Of a stretch of 64,000 nucleotides of DNA, positions 22,401 to 35,189 are shown in pieces; position 1 is the first letter of the stretch, and every line of letters begins with the position of its first letter. Source of the stretch: Epiperipatus broadwayi (lineage: Eukaryota > Onychophora > Udeonychophora > Euonychophora > Peripatidae). The translations under genes were made by a program, and so were the position numbers. The notes under the pieces are model-generated. The model was not told where the DNA came from, did no database searches, and saw only the letters and a list, made by a program, of their open reading frames with translations. Location of the stretch: the NCBI GenBank assembly GCA_028023455.1, contig JAQFVV010012529.1, positions 742,001-806,000 of the forward strand, written 5' to 3'.

Positions 22401-25400
22401 AAACAAAATTCTAATGATAAAATAAATTAAAATCAGAAATATGGATTTATTTAATTAAATAAATATAAACAAAGTTTAATTAATTCTGAATAACTTTTTA
22501 TTTTGGTATTATTAATTAATTGTATATTTTTTATAGTAAGATTACTAAATATTTGAAGTAATGTGATTTATATGAAATGAAACTAAGGAATGAAAGTAAT
22601 ATAAAAAAAGGATAAACCAAGAATTTATGAGCTAGATAAATGTTAGTATGACTGGATAAAGAATTACTCTTCAAAAACAGGGTTGACATAATGTATAAAA
22701 GGGATCAAAATCAGGTGTATAGAATCTTTTCTTTTTTTTGTTTAAGACAGGAACAGAAACACCATTGGAGGAAATTTTAAGGAACCAGTATTGTGATATA
22801 AAATTGCAAAAGCTGAGTTGTGCGAAGGTAGTACCGAGAAACCATCAGGTAAAGAATGGTGACTAATATATAATATATCCCATGAAGATTATGAATATAG
22901 TCTTTTATATAAATATTTTTGCTATGTACAATTAAACTTTACAATATGCATTAATTCTGACTTGTTTTCAATGTAGTGATCAAGTAGAAAGAGAAGACTC
23001 TAAAAATACAGCTCTTAAATGTAATAAAACCTGAAATTAAGCCCATCACTATTGAAAGGTATTCACTCTCATTTATCACATTCATTTATGCAGAGACTAA
23101 AATGCTGTAAAACATTATGAAAGAGAAAGAAAAAAAATAGAATAAAACAAACTAGATATTAACCTTGGACCTCTGACCATTTTAAGAAAAGAAAAGTCGA
23201 TCAAACACAGGAGATAAATCAAGAGCTCTGTCACAATTATTAAATTTTCCAATACATGTGAACTAAAAGTAAACTAGAAAACCAGCCCAACTACCTGATT
23301 GCAGAATTAATTAATTGAAGTTATACAAAATCAGGACACTGATATTTGAGTTCAAGTAAAGATTCTAAATAAGAAAGTAAATGTATTCACAAAACAAATA
23401 ATGAGTAATACTGTGTTATTTCATTTTTTAGGCCTATAAAGATAAAATATTATGTTTTTTCAAAGTCAAATCATGTTTCTATAGATGTTTATCTGTTTGT
23501 TTTTTTTAGCTACAAATGTGCATCAAACATTTATTTTATTTTTTGAGTGTATTACTTTTTTTTATGTTTTTAAATATATCATTGAATGAACAAACCTTGG
23601 AATTGAGATATTAATTAGGCAAGTCAAACTTAACAAATTATTGTAATAAAAAAAAATAATAATCTGGCTAATGTATTGATCTCTTTTACAGTAGTAATGA
23701 TTATCGGGTAAATATACTGGACTTATTAAATTATGAGAGTATAATAAAAGTACTTTACTAATTGGTATAACAGCCTCTAGCCTTTATTCTATGATGCTCT
23801 TGCAAAAATGTAGGATTAGTTATAATATTGAGTTTTTTTATTAGACATAAGCAAATATAGTTTTATTAGATCAGTAAAATAGATAATCCTGTAGTTGTTA
23901 TTATATTTATCTAAATCAGTTGTTGATAAGTAGAAGGGATTTGATGTCAAAGAAGAGAGGCAGATTTTAACCTGTCCTATGAATATTCCTTATTATAGAG
24001 GTGGCACCCTGGTTCTGTCATAGTAGCAAGTCTATTATAAGAAAATAATATTTATAGTAATTGGGAATGAACTTTCTTCAATTTAATCTGATTTTATGGG
24101 AATGATGGTCAGAAAATATGATGACTGGTGTTAGTGTTGAAAACAAATATATATTAAGAAGATCCAATCTGATCATCATGACCAGTTAGGATGTTTACAC
24201 TAAATGTATCAAGTTCTTGATTGATCATAACACCTATTAAAACTATCATGCGAACTCCTATAATAGGCCACACAGATCCTATTACATTAGAAATCATTAT
24301 TACTATCATGATACTTGAAAGATGGTTATAGGAATTGGTAAAAATATGTCAATGACTTTTGATAATACTTTCAGATTGAAACTAAACTACTAAATAATGT
24401 ATTTTTTTATGTCCTAACAAAAACAAAAAAAAGGTGCATTCTTGCAACTTTAAATTAACAACTATTGATTAGTGATTTTTTCCATTCAGTTTTTTTCTCA
24501 GAACCAGCACAAGTTTTTTCATATTTCATTTGTTGAAGAATTAAAATTTTATTTTTCCTATTATTCCATTAAATTTTAATAGTTTTTGTAATTAGGAAAC
24601 TAGAATAATCCCTGTATTCATGTCATTTGTTTTTAGCCTTTGGGCTGTTATTGGAATCTATAAATAGTAACCATCTATGTTTTTAATATGTATATGCATA
24701 TACTATGCATGTATGCTTTTAACAAGTATGTATATGACTCTAATACAATTTAATTTAAAAATTACTAACATTAAGTTATCAATAAAAAATAGAATAAAGG
24801 GTAGTAATCCATTTATATTAGATTGAGAAAGTATATATATAGCAGTAGATTGTATTCAAATTAAGGTAATGTGTTTACTTATTAATAAAAAAAATTAAAT
24901 CATACTATTCTTATGAGTAAAATTGATGATGATGATGAATGTAAAAGATGCATGATTTAGTGTTGCTAAATTTATATTTACCTGAAAAAATATATCAGCA
25001 GTCATTTTCTTGTGTCATTGTTGGATCGTTTAATGAATTAGAAAATTAAAATTTCATTTTTATACTAGTAGTTTCACATTGCAAATAATACTGCTGCCAT
25101 TGAAAAATACTATTAAATAAATGGCATAAGAAATGGTCATTGCTTTAAAGTAGTAAGTAAATATATGAGAAAATTAGTATTTTCTATTTTCTTAAATATT
25201 TTATTCAAACTTTGGGTTCTTGAGTCCATAGAGTTTCAATATTGCAGAATAATAGTTAGCTACATTTAATTATCCATTCACATTTTCATTTTTGTTGACA
25301 ACAGCAAAAGACTCTTCTTAAAAGTTCTTTAAACTAATTTAGTATTGAGTTTTTACTATGTTCATTATTACATCATTTTAAATCAATTTTTCGTAAATAT

Positions 25401-26137
25401 ACTAATAAATAACTTGCTATAAGTAGTTAACTTAAAAAAAAAAAAAATTAGTACAAATTCGTAATTACATATAGGAAATAAAAAAAATTTCTTATTAAAT
25501 CTCTCATTACAAAACCAGAATTCAATTTTTACCTACAATTAAATGAATCATCTAAAGTATTTATTAAACAATCATTCAAATATCTTCTAAACTAAGTAAC
25601 AATATAAAGTAGCTGTTTTAAATTTTTCCACAATTGTGTAGTTAAATTTATACTGGAGTATTACAAATCTGTTAATCTGCATTCATTAATTTCATTACAC
25701 AGCAATTATATAATCTCCTAATTCACTTTATACTTTATATAAAAAAAAATCCATTACTTGATATTGATATGATTAAAAACTATGAAACATCATTTCTTAT
25801 GAAATTATCTTAAACAATGGTTACTGCACAAACTTGCTTAATAATAAAACACAAATTATCTCTAAATCTAATTCTTTAATTATACAAAAGATGACCCATA
25901 CATTTAAATGCCTTAATCATTATATCTTATTAACTAAAGATAAAATCTCTCCATAACATTGGAACACTTATTTTAAAGACTCTTTTAATCACTAAAGATA
26001 AAATCTCTCCATAACATTGGAACACTTATTTTAAAGACTCTTCTAATCAATCAGATCAAACTTTATTTTACTAAAATCAGCAAGTTATTTTAAATAAATG
26101 TTAATCTGACACTGTTTTACATATATCTTCAATCTAT
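22401..26137. other. AT-rich DNA without recognised genes
   Basis: No domain, repeat boundary or RNA gene was recognised in about 3.7 kb, apart from the tandem duplication at 25932-26046. A GATGATGATGATGAA string near 24925 resembles an RTE 3' tail, but no LINE sequence precedes it. Confidence 0.45.
25932..26046. repeat. 58-bp tandem duplication
   Basis: Two nearly identical copies of a 58-bp unit start at 25933 and 25991 (ACTAAAGATAAAATCTCTCC...). The near identity indicates a recent local duplication. Confidence 0.9.
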
Positions 26138-26253
26138 TTCAGAGATAATATATAGGGTATATGAGCACAGACTTTCACATGACCCACCACTCTCCACACT
26201 ATCTCATAACACAGATACACTTGAACACATATATGTTGAAAAGATAAATAATG

Positions 26254-26297
26254 ACCAATATACGTTTTTCATGCTAAACCAACAATCATCAGTTGAT
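26254..26297 (-). ncRNA. Type I hammerhead ribozyme, family 2, partly decayed copy
   Basis: On the minus strand: stem I AUCAA/UUGGU (one G-U wobble), intact CUGAUGA, stem II UGUU/AGCA with loop GGUUU, intact GAAA, then a stem III weakened by one mismatch before UA. It is inverted relative to the two copies that follow. Confidence 0.65.
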
Positions 26298-26472
26298 CCA
26301 GATTATCATCTCAGGATGGTCTTTGAGTGTTCCATCATCAGATTTTCAATTGGATGAATGGTTGAAGAGTTGGAATGTGTAGATTGAAGCCTGTCCATTA
26401 AAATATGAGGATTGGCTATCTTAATATATATCTGAGTACTTACAGCATATATGTGTAGAGATGGTAATCTGG

Positions 26473-26516
26473 ACCAACTGATGATTGTTGGTTTAGCATG
26501 AAATACATATATTGGT
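26473..26516 (+). ncRNA. Type I hammerhead ribozyme, family 2, best copy
   Basis: Stem I ACCAA (26473-26477) pairs with UUGGU (26512-26516). The core CUGAUGA is at 26478-26484. Stem II UGUU/AGCA (26486-26489 with 26495-26498) has loop GGUUU and a U-U at the closing position. GAAA is at 26500-26503. Stem III is AUA-CA-UAU (26503-26510), and H17 is A at 26511, so predicted cleavage is after 26511. Stem I continues beyond a three-base bulge (UGG) with UAAUC/GAUUA (26465-26469 with 26517-26521). Known: a very short stem III and a bulged stem I are the hallmarks of Penelope-type hammerheads. Caveat: position 10.1/11.1 is normally G-C. Confidence 0.75.
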
Positions 26517-26916
26517 GATTATTTATCTTTTCAACATATATGTGTTCAAGTGTATCAGTGTTATGAGAGTGTGCTCATATATCCTATATATTACATATAT
26601 AGACACAAGTATATAATAAGCCTGTATGTTTCAGTTATTACATAGTAGAGATGGCTGCCTATCCCTTGTATATGTGTTAAATGGATTATGTCCTGTACAT
26701 GAGGGGTTGGATTGACCTTAGGTCAACATGAGTGTGACAAGAATCTCAGCTTCAGGGTGGCCTTTGAGCATTCCATCATCAGATTTTCAATTGGATGGAT
26801 GGTTGAAGAGTTGGAGTGTGGAGTAGATTGAAGCCTATTCATTAAAGTATGAGGATTGGCTATCTTAATATATATCTGGATACTTATAGCATATATGTGT
26901 AGAGATGGTAATCTGG

Positions 26917-26960
26917 ACCAACTGTTGATTTCTGGTTTAGCATGAAATACGTATATTGGT
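26917..26960 (+). ncRNA. Type I hammerhead ribozyme, family 2, core-mutated copy
   Basis: The geometry is as in 26473-26516, with stem I ACCAA/UUGGU perfect, GAAA intact and stem III AUA-CG-UAU. The core reads CUGUUGA, so the conserved A6 is a U, and stem II is weakened. It is probably inactive. Confidence 0.6.
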
Positions 26961-27130
26961 CATTATTTATCTTTTCAACATATATGTGTTCAAGTGTATC
27001 AGTGTTATGAGATAGTGTGAAGAGTGGTGGTCATGTGAAAGTCTGTGCTTATATACCCTATATATTACATATATATATATATATAGACACGTATATAATA
27101 AGTCTGTGTGTTTCAGTTATTCAGAGATAA

Positions 27131-30100
27131 CAGAATTTTTGCAATGGTATTATTTCACTAATATTTATATATTGCTTATCACACAAATAACAAGCTTTAC
27201 ATATTTCAATCTATAATCTCCTGGAAGCTCATTAACTATGACAAGTTTATAATCACTTATTTCATGTTCATTAACCTTAAACATTTATTGTGATTAAGAA
27301 AAGACATCACTTTGTTTATAATTGTCCCATCATTGTCTACAAGATTTTGTTCAGAATTTTTTATTTGTATTAGGATTAGAATTTTACATCAGTGTTTTAA
27401 TTCACCAGTTTGAAAAAATTGCTATAAAATTTACCAATATTTTATTTATTGTTTATTCATCTTTAGCAATTCAATAATCAATATGACCAATAGGATTCTT
27501 CACTAACATTAATTAGTAATTCATCATCTTATAGCTTACAATCTAGAAAAAATTATTTCACAATTCATTCATAGAAGATTTCATCTCATATCTTAATCTT
27601 ACAAAATAAAAAAGAATAAGAAAGTATGTAATTTTAAAATTATCATGTGATGAATGTTAGAAGATAAGAGCTCAATGATTTCATAGTTTTAAATAATTTG
27701 ATTTTTATAAAGGTGTTTATAATCAATTGCAAATAGGTTTGCTTCTGAAAATGTTTATATTTATTAATGTCTAAATAGGTGGAAGGTTTGCTGACAAATT
27801 TCAAACAAGTAACAATTGTAGAATTTTAATGAATTTAATAAAAATTGCCTTCAAAATGAAATTAATTTATAAACAGCCAAATACTTCCATCACAAAAAGA
27901 TTTTTTAATTTGTTTTGCATTGTTAATTTTAAAATTACACCCCCACTCTCTTTTTAGTGTATACTTAAATGTTAATAAAATCACATTTGACATTTTCAGT
28001 TCCATGTCTTTGTTTTGATTTTATTTGAAGTAGGACATATATCATTTTGTGAAATATATTTTAAATGTAGTGTATATATTTGTATATGGATATATGTGCT
28101 GGATGATTGTAAAATGTATTTTTGAGCATCGCGCCCAAAAACATTGAAAAACTTTAGGCTAAATTAATATAATAATTGTAAATACTCAATTTTATAAAAA
28201 AAAATAATTATAAAATTATTTAAAAAAACAAACATTTTCAAATGATAGAAATCATTATTCGTTAAATCATATTTTGATTGAAAAGTGCAATAATAAATTA
28301 TGTAAAACCAAGATATGCTTTAGTATGCTTTAATATGAGAAATCACACAGAATCCCATAATCTAAAATAATGAAATAAAAACAGTAGAAATAGAGATATT
28401 TTTAAAACTTTAGATTAATAAATCAAAAAAGATTAGATTAGTGATTAAAAAAAAGTGGAAGATAAATATTGAGAAAGAATAATTAATATACAAGTGAGGA
28501 AAAAAAAACCATTAAAGCTAGAAGAAATGTTTTGGGGAATGGAAATTAAAGAAAAAAAATATTTAAATGAAGATATAAAATAATTGTTTTGGGGGAAAGG
28601 TTTGTTTTCTGCTGAAGACAGGCTCATGATTCAAGGAATATTAAACAGAAATAATTGATTCTCATTTGTTGCTTGCATTTTTAAAAATATAATTTATTAT
28701 AGAATCTTATATTTAGATATATTTCATAAATTTTTTCAAGCATCACATGATTTCATCCTTAGTTATTTTTTTCTGTATGTGATCCCTACCTTTACTCATA
28801 GACCTCTATACCTATTAAATTGACAGTGGATGTTAAATAGCAGTGTAATGTATACTTCCATTCTTTGGCTTAAATTCAGACAGAATTTTAGACAAAAAAA
28901 ATTTCTTTTCTTTAAGATTGGATTAATCTCAGTTTTCTTTCACTTTACAAATAAATATTTTGAATATTAAAACTTTAAAGTTTTTAAGTGTGAAAGGACC
29001 CTAGATTCTTTATCTATGATTTCCATGTCTAAAGATCTTTTTGGTTAATTTTTTTTCTATAAATAATCTATTTTCATCTATTTCTTTCTATACCTCTACA
29101 TTTTTTAGCGACCTTGACTCACTAATGTGTATAGAAAGTTGTGTTTGATGTTAGATATCAGTGTGAAACTTTAAAAATACATAAAACAAAACTTTTAATA
29201 TCTTTTAAATTAAATGATAACAAACAGTACCATTCTAACATTTCTTTATGATTTATCTCTTAATAAAGAAACTTATTATATATACTTTTTAAAAATAAAA
29301 GTGACCTAAATGGTTGGTAGCAATATAAAATTCTGTGGTAAGAAGAGAAATAGTAAAAAGGCTATAAAACTTCTATAAACTGAGACATAGTATTAAGCTT
29401 GAATGCCTTAGTTGAATAATTTTTATTAATGTTATTAATAATAACACTTATCACAACTACATTTGTTTATTCATTGTTTATTTTTAGGAATAGATTTTCG
29501 AATGAAGACTATCAATATTGATGGAAAAAGAATAAAAATACAAATCTGGTAAATTTTACTTTTCATTATTTACATTTTATTAATATAGTGCAACAAATTT
29601 AAATTAGAAAATGTTTAGACATGATAAATGAAGAATGAAATTATAAATAATTTATTATTGATCAGTGAGTGTATTTTAATTGCAAATTTTGTAATATTTG
29701 AAGAATACTGACATTTTAAAAAAAACCCACGCACATACAAATTTGATATTTTCAAAATTTTCCAGTACAAAATTAAAATATTTACAGTGAAAACTGAAAT
29801 TAATTTCAATAAATTAAATCATGCTTAAAATTTTATAGAAGTCAACAATCAGATGCATTTAAAAATATCTGAAATATGAGACAAAATGAAGCAACTCAAA
29901 GCAGAAAATAAAAATAAATGTTTAAATAAAGATGAAATAATGTAGCTAAAAACATTTTAATAATAATAATTTTTTTAAAAAAAAAGTCAAATAATAATTG
30001 TTATAAAACTTAAAATAAAATTTGATTGCAAAACAACCAAAGGAAATGAAAATGAAAGGTGTTCATAAAATAAACATGCTCATTAGAATTACTATATTAT

Positions 30101-33100
30101 AAAAACAAGAGAAAAAGCACCTTTGATAGAAGAAGAGATTGTATAATGAGTTACACAATAACCAGAGAAAACTAATATCCCCTACTTTTGAGGTCAGAAG
30201 AATAAGTTTAGGATTAATGATTTCTTTATGAAAAACAAAAGAATGATAAGATCATAAAAAAATTTAAAAAAATCTTTTCAGAAACATTGAATGTTCTGGG
30301 TGAATTTAAAATAGTTAATTTCTATCTTTATTTTATGTATGTATCAGCATATATTTTGAAAAAAAAAAACACCTCTTTATTCAGTATTCAAAAACAGCAA
30401 ACTCATGATTTGGGATTACATATGCAATGAGCTATGATATAAATTTGAGAATTATATTTTGGATCATATATGCAATTTAAAAATAAATTAGATGAACAAG
30501 GATAGGTTATTGAAAGGAACCAAAGAAAGAATTTTTAATATTGGAATTATTTATGAAAGATTTATAGAAAAAAAAAATTGCATCTGATTTTTTTATAGGA
30601 AAATCTTTTATGCATAATAATAGGAATAGTAGTTAGATTATATGTTAAGTTTTCTGATTGAAGATGAATTGAGGTGTTAAGGAAATTGAGTTTATAGTAA
30701 ATGACCAGATTTGATCATTATCATTGGTTGTTTCTAACTACTTGTGAACCTCTACTGTTAAGAATTATAATTTATATAATTAAACTTATTTAATTAGATT
30801 AAAACATTATTAGTACAATTATTTATTATTAAATGTTAGGAAATTGATTAGAAACAATTTGCAAAATTATTAAAATATAATATATACTTTAGTTTGTAGA
30901 ACGTTTTAATTAAAGAACTTAGACTTCATTAATAAACTAATTATTATAATTATTAGCATCTTACCTTTTTTTTTTTTTTATCTGAAGCTTCAGGTAAAAT
31001 TCTTTGTATAAAACAAGAGCAACAAAAAATACCCTCAGTTTTAAAATAAATGGTTTATTCCAAGGCCAAGTAATTATAATGACAATAGAATGTATGTAGA
31101 TGTGAAAAAGTTATTTGTAATTATAGATATCCAGAAGGATATACATCTATCTTATGCCCTACATTGAACTTGTAAGTGACTTGTGCATGCTAAACATATA
31201 TGACATAAATAGGCTATACCCTTAAATTTGCTTCAAGCTATTTCTTATATTATTATGATAAATTGATTTGACAAGTTAATATTTTTTCATTATAATATTC
31301 TAAGCTTATTCTCACAATAAAGGTTATTTATCATACATTTACTAAACCTTAAAATCTGAAACAGTATATAATTATTATTTTATGCTTACATAAATTATAA
31401 ATAATAATACAAACAATTCTAATGCTTGAACAATAGAATAAGTATGAAGCAGGGACACACTTAAAAATAATTTCATTCTACAAACTTTAGTTTTATTCTA
31501 TCTTGTAGTTCATTTAGTATCTCATATAAATTTAAAATATAGAACATAAATTATCTTTTTAATTTATCTATCCCTGTCTCCCTCTTTTTTTTTTTTATAA
31601 GCATATTAAATATTTAAATTCTTTTTAATTTGTGTAGAGATGTACAATTTATTATTCTTTTTTGTCTATTACCAACTAAAGTTTATTCCTACAGCATTTT
31701 TATTTTCTTGATTGCTGAATACTAAATTCTTTTCATCATTACTATCTAAGAAATTATGCTTTGCTATGGCACCATTTCTTTTCAGCTAATTAAAAATTAT
31801 TATTCTATTAGCTAATATAAAAACTCATGCACACAGTTCTTATCTTTTCAATTATCATGAATATTGTACCGGTCAAAATATTATGCTCACTTAACAAGAT
31901 TCAAATCCTAAGCAAAAGTACCTCGAATCCGATCATGGTAGAGATACACAGATCTGGAGCAATCCTGAATTCTAACCTATTTGCCTATTCTTTGAATCTC
32001 TGACCCAACAATCCTGAGTATACAGTAAAATTATTTTAATTCTGTGCCCAGAAGCAGAACGGTAGAGCATAAGATCAGACTGATGATGATGATCGAGGTC
32101 GGAGTAGCCCAGGAATTACATTTATTATAGTTATTTATTAATGCTAAGCTCTTAGCTAAAGAAATTAGTTCTAAAATATTAACTAGAAAATAATAATTCA
32201 AAAACAAACCAGGATTTACATGAAATTTATATATATTTAATAAATGTAGAAAACGCATATATATGTTACAAAATTGCTTCATGCTTGGAGTGATCTTATA
32301 CATTTTGAAAACTTGGGATTTGTTTTATAAAATCCCCTTTACATCAATTATTTCATGAATATAATTTTATAGAATGTGTTATAAGTTGTGTGGGGTTAAT
32401 ATGCCAATTTACAAATGTTTACAAATAAAATGCTGTGGATGTACAAAACAATCTACAAGATCGGAACAGATTCGGATTACAAAAAGATACGATAATTTAA
32501 TATTAATCATTTTGACAAATAAATATAAATGTACAGTCTCAATCATTTATTTACAATCTTAAAATCATTATATATGTTTGATAGGCATTGTTTGGACATA
32601 GCGTCATTAGAATAAGTATACATAGGTAACAAACAATGCGCAATATTTACGAGAATAAACTATACAAATTGATTTATGTCTCTGGGAATCGATAATGCTT
32701 TTTTAAACGAAAGCAGTTTTAAGATCAACATACTGAACGTATTTTCCAAAATGAATCATTATCTTTAACATATCATTGTGACTTACTAAGGTTAGGCGGA
32801 CGGTGATTAAATTAAAGAGCAGAGTAATGGTACTAGCATATATTAAAGAAATCTGGCCTTCATGGCAGTTTTGGATATTCTATCATTTTAAAAGAATGTT
32901 TGAGACGAACTTAGATTTGATATGTCCGCGCATTCTGGCAGAGCGATATCGAAGGAGAGGCTGGGTTTGAGAGCCCAGATCTGGATGTACTGTCATTCGC
33001 AGCACATAAACCTCATAAACTTTACGTTCCACAGGGAGTAGTGTCCCTGATTACGAACAATTTTGAAAAGTAGGACAAGAACTTCAGGCTTCCGTCATCC

Positions 33101-33192
33101 CCAAAGACAAAGAAATGGAAAAGATAAAATATCAGGATAACAGAAAATGTATGCCATTAACGTTATTGGACATGAATATAATTTTTATAATA
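27131..33192. other. AT-rich DNA without recognised genes
   Basis: This is the longest stretch with no gene or repeat boundary that I can support. The small open frames (28445-28627, 29615-29809 and 32031-32303 minus; 32374-32562 plus) have no recognisable domain. A less AT-rich patch at about 32880-33060 and a possible tRNA-derived snippet near 32040-32110 were looked at without a call. Confidence 0.45.
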
Positions 33193-33270
33193 TAATTTTT
33201 GGTTGTCATCGATGAGCAACCATATCCCACTGGATGGCGCAGTTATCACGCTAAAACTATAAAATATGAT

Positions 33271-34798
33271 GGTTGTTTTACAATAGCGTGTTGAAACCGC
33301 TGGAGAGCAGGCTCGGTTTGTAAACAAAGATAAATATAATGTTGCCGGGGTCGAGTTTATTTTCTTTTTTTTTTTTTTTTTTTGGTTGGCTTTGGTTTTT
33401 TGATTTTTTTTTGTTTATCACATTTATAAAAGTAATATCAAATCAAATTTTTTGTTTAAACACGACCAAAACAAAAAAACAAAAATAAACAAATGCATAA
33501 ACAAAAAAATTACAAATAAATGAAAAGTACTTCATTTTTTTGGCTTTTGATTCTTTTTTTTATTATTTATATTTTCAAAGGGGACGGGTTTTTTTTTTTT
33601 TACCATCTACGTATTTTTTTTTTGGTTGATGTTGTTTATCACATTTAAAATAAAAGTACGGCGGCTATCAAATCTATTTTGGCTACCCCAAACAACAAAA
33701 AAAAAAAAAACCAAAACCAAAAAAAAACGGATCGATTTAAACCAATGATTTTTAAAAAGTAGTTAACCGATTTTTTGTTTGTTTTGATTTAATTCTCATT
33801 AAACCCTTTTCTATTTTCGGTTCGGTATTGTACGACTAACAAAAAATCAGCCGATTCAACTACTTCTTCTTTCTTTTTTTCAGTTTGTTTTGTTTTTATT
33901 TTGATAAATAAATCTATTGTCCGTTTAACGGTAACATTTACAAGGCAAAGTCCAACTTTGGGAGAGGGGGGGAAGGGAAGGGTGTTTGCAATTGCTAACA
34001 GAACGGAATGCCAACAACTCGAAGATTGACCAAGTTTTGACGGTAATTCCCCCTCAAAAAATGCAATCTATACGGCAATTAAAAGAAACTTTTTGGGCTC
34101 TTCAGGCAAAAAAAAACAAAAAAAAAAAACACAGCAGGCATGCAGCTTCAAGGTGTTTTGTTTGATGAACCACCGCCAGTTCCAGCAGTCAGAGAAGAAT
34201 CCTTGTTCTTTCTTTGACATTCGGCAAAACAAGTTGTCCTATTTTTTGCAGCTATTCGATTAATCAGCTCGCAGTTGTTGTCGCACGAAACGTGACTTAG
34301 AGCGTGATTTGATGGGAAGCGCGCTTTGAACTACACTTGGCCCATTTTTTCAGCAGGAAATGGGGGCTAGGGAAGCATGAGACTCTGCTGATAATTGTTA
34401 GTAGACCTTCCTAAAAGATACGAGATAGAGGGGGAGGTGGTCTAAATGAATATTAAAATAGTTTCGACAATCGTAATTCCAGCCACCCTCAGACAATACT
34501 GTAAACAAAAGTGAAATATGATCGCTAGTCCGAAATGCTTAGCCTGAATCTGAGCCGTAAGCTGACATGATAGCTTCTGTGGCAAGATTGGCTAAATGTT
34601 CACGTTTCTGTGCATTGGCATAGAAATAAACACAGTCAGCCGGTGCCCTCCCCCGTATCAACGGACTATTTCTAGGCTTACGCATTAGAAATAGAATGTT
34701 CGATAGCGGCGGAGGCAGCCACCTAAACGGCATATTTATGTGCGCTAGCATAGAAATAACGCCCTTAGGTGGTTTCAACATGCTATTGTAAAACAACC
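33271..34798. mobile_element. Merlin-like TIR element 5, nested in element 4
   Basis: Seen: the left end begins GGTTGTTTTACAATAGCGTG. The reverse complement of the right end begins GGTTGTTTTACAATAGCATG, with few mismatches over about 32 bp. The exact 8-bp duplication AATATGAT lies at 33263-33270 and 34799-34806, inside element 4. The left interior has long T tracts mixed with TTTGGTTGG and A-rich counterparts. A short block (AACAATT..C...CATGCTTCCCTA on the minus strand, about 34365-34405) is shared with element 6. The open frame at 34539-34796 (minus) runs through the terminal repeat and has no recognisable similarity. Confidence 0.87.
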
Positions 34799-35125
34799 AA
34801 TATGATCATTCACGGGCTGTTAATTATAATCATTTTGATATGTTTTTTGTAATGCGAAAATAAAAACAAACGAAAATCGTCTTTTTTAAATATTATTTAA
34901 TTTTAAATTTTATTTTTTATTAACGTATACAAATTAAATGATAATAATAAATGTAAAATAAAATAAACAAATTACAATTTGATTAATCTTTTTTAGTTTT
35001 CTTTTTATTAGAAAAATCAATTTTCTATCGGAGATTTTTTTACTGGGGTTACGGCTTTTTTTTTTTATTGTTTACCGCTATTTTTTATTTCAAATGGAAT
35101 GACAACTAAAAATAAAAGTTGTTAC

Positions 35126-35189
35126 GGTTAGTTTTAGGGTTAGTTTTAGGGTTAGTTTAGGGTTAGCTTTAGGGTTAGGTTTGTGGTTA
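35126..35189. repeat. TTAGGG-like degenerate tandem array
   Basis: Four to five units of the type TTTTAGGGTTAG with small length changes, within the right half of TIR element 4. The unit resembles the animal telomere repeat TTAGGG but is stretched by extra T residues. It could be a degraded interstitial telomere-type tract or an ordinary minisatellite. Confidence 0.75.

Larger units (their letters stand above)
26149..27119 (+). mobile_element. Family-2 hammerhead-bearing element: inverted partial monomer plus two tandem monomers
   Basis: Seen: 26149 to about 26303 is a partial monomer on the minus strand. Two plus-strand monomers follow head-to-tail, with matching landmarks 441 nt apart (tccatcatc at 26331 and 26772). 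A junction segment of about 100 nt (about 26642-26743) separates them. The insertion is flanked by an exact 11-bp duplication, ttcagagataa, at 26138-26148 and 27120-27130. It encodes no protein. A hammerhead fold occurs once per monomer (26254-26297 minus, 26473-26516 plus, 26917-26960 plus). Known: Penelope-like elements often insert as partial tandem or inverted copies and carry type I hammerheads, and animal retrozymes use the same ribozyme. Inferred: a non-autonomous Penelope-dependent element or retrozyme. Confidence 0.82.

Noticed and set aside
26331-26800. A second CTGATGATGGAATG motif on the minus strand of the family-2 repeat
   Set aside because: No convincing stem II plus GAAA arrangement follows. 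The real hammerhead of this family is on the opposite strand, about 140 nt away.
32040-32110. tRNA-derived SINE-like snippet (CGGTAGAGCATAAGATC, then a GATGAT run)
   Set aside because: Too short, no B box at proper spacing, and no flanking duplication found.
34143-34260. Minus-strand KKEQGFFSDCWNW within TIR element 5, considered as a Merlin zinc-ribbon/FF remnant
   Set aside because: Similarity is only impressionistic and the frame is broken by stops. It needs a profile search.
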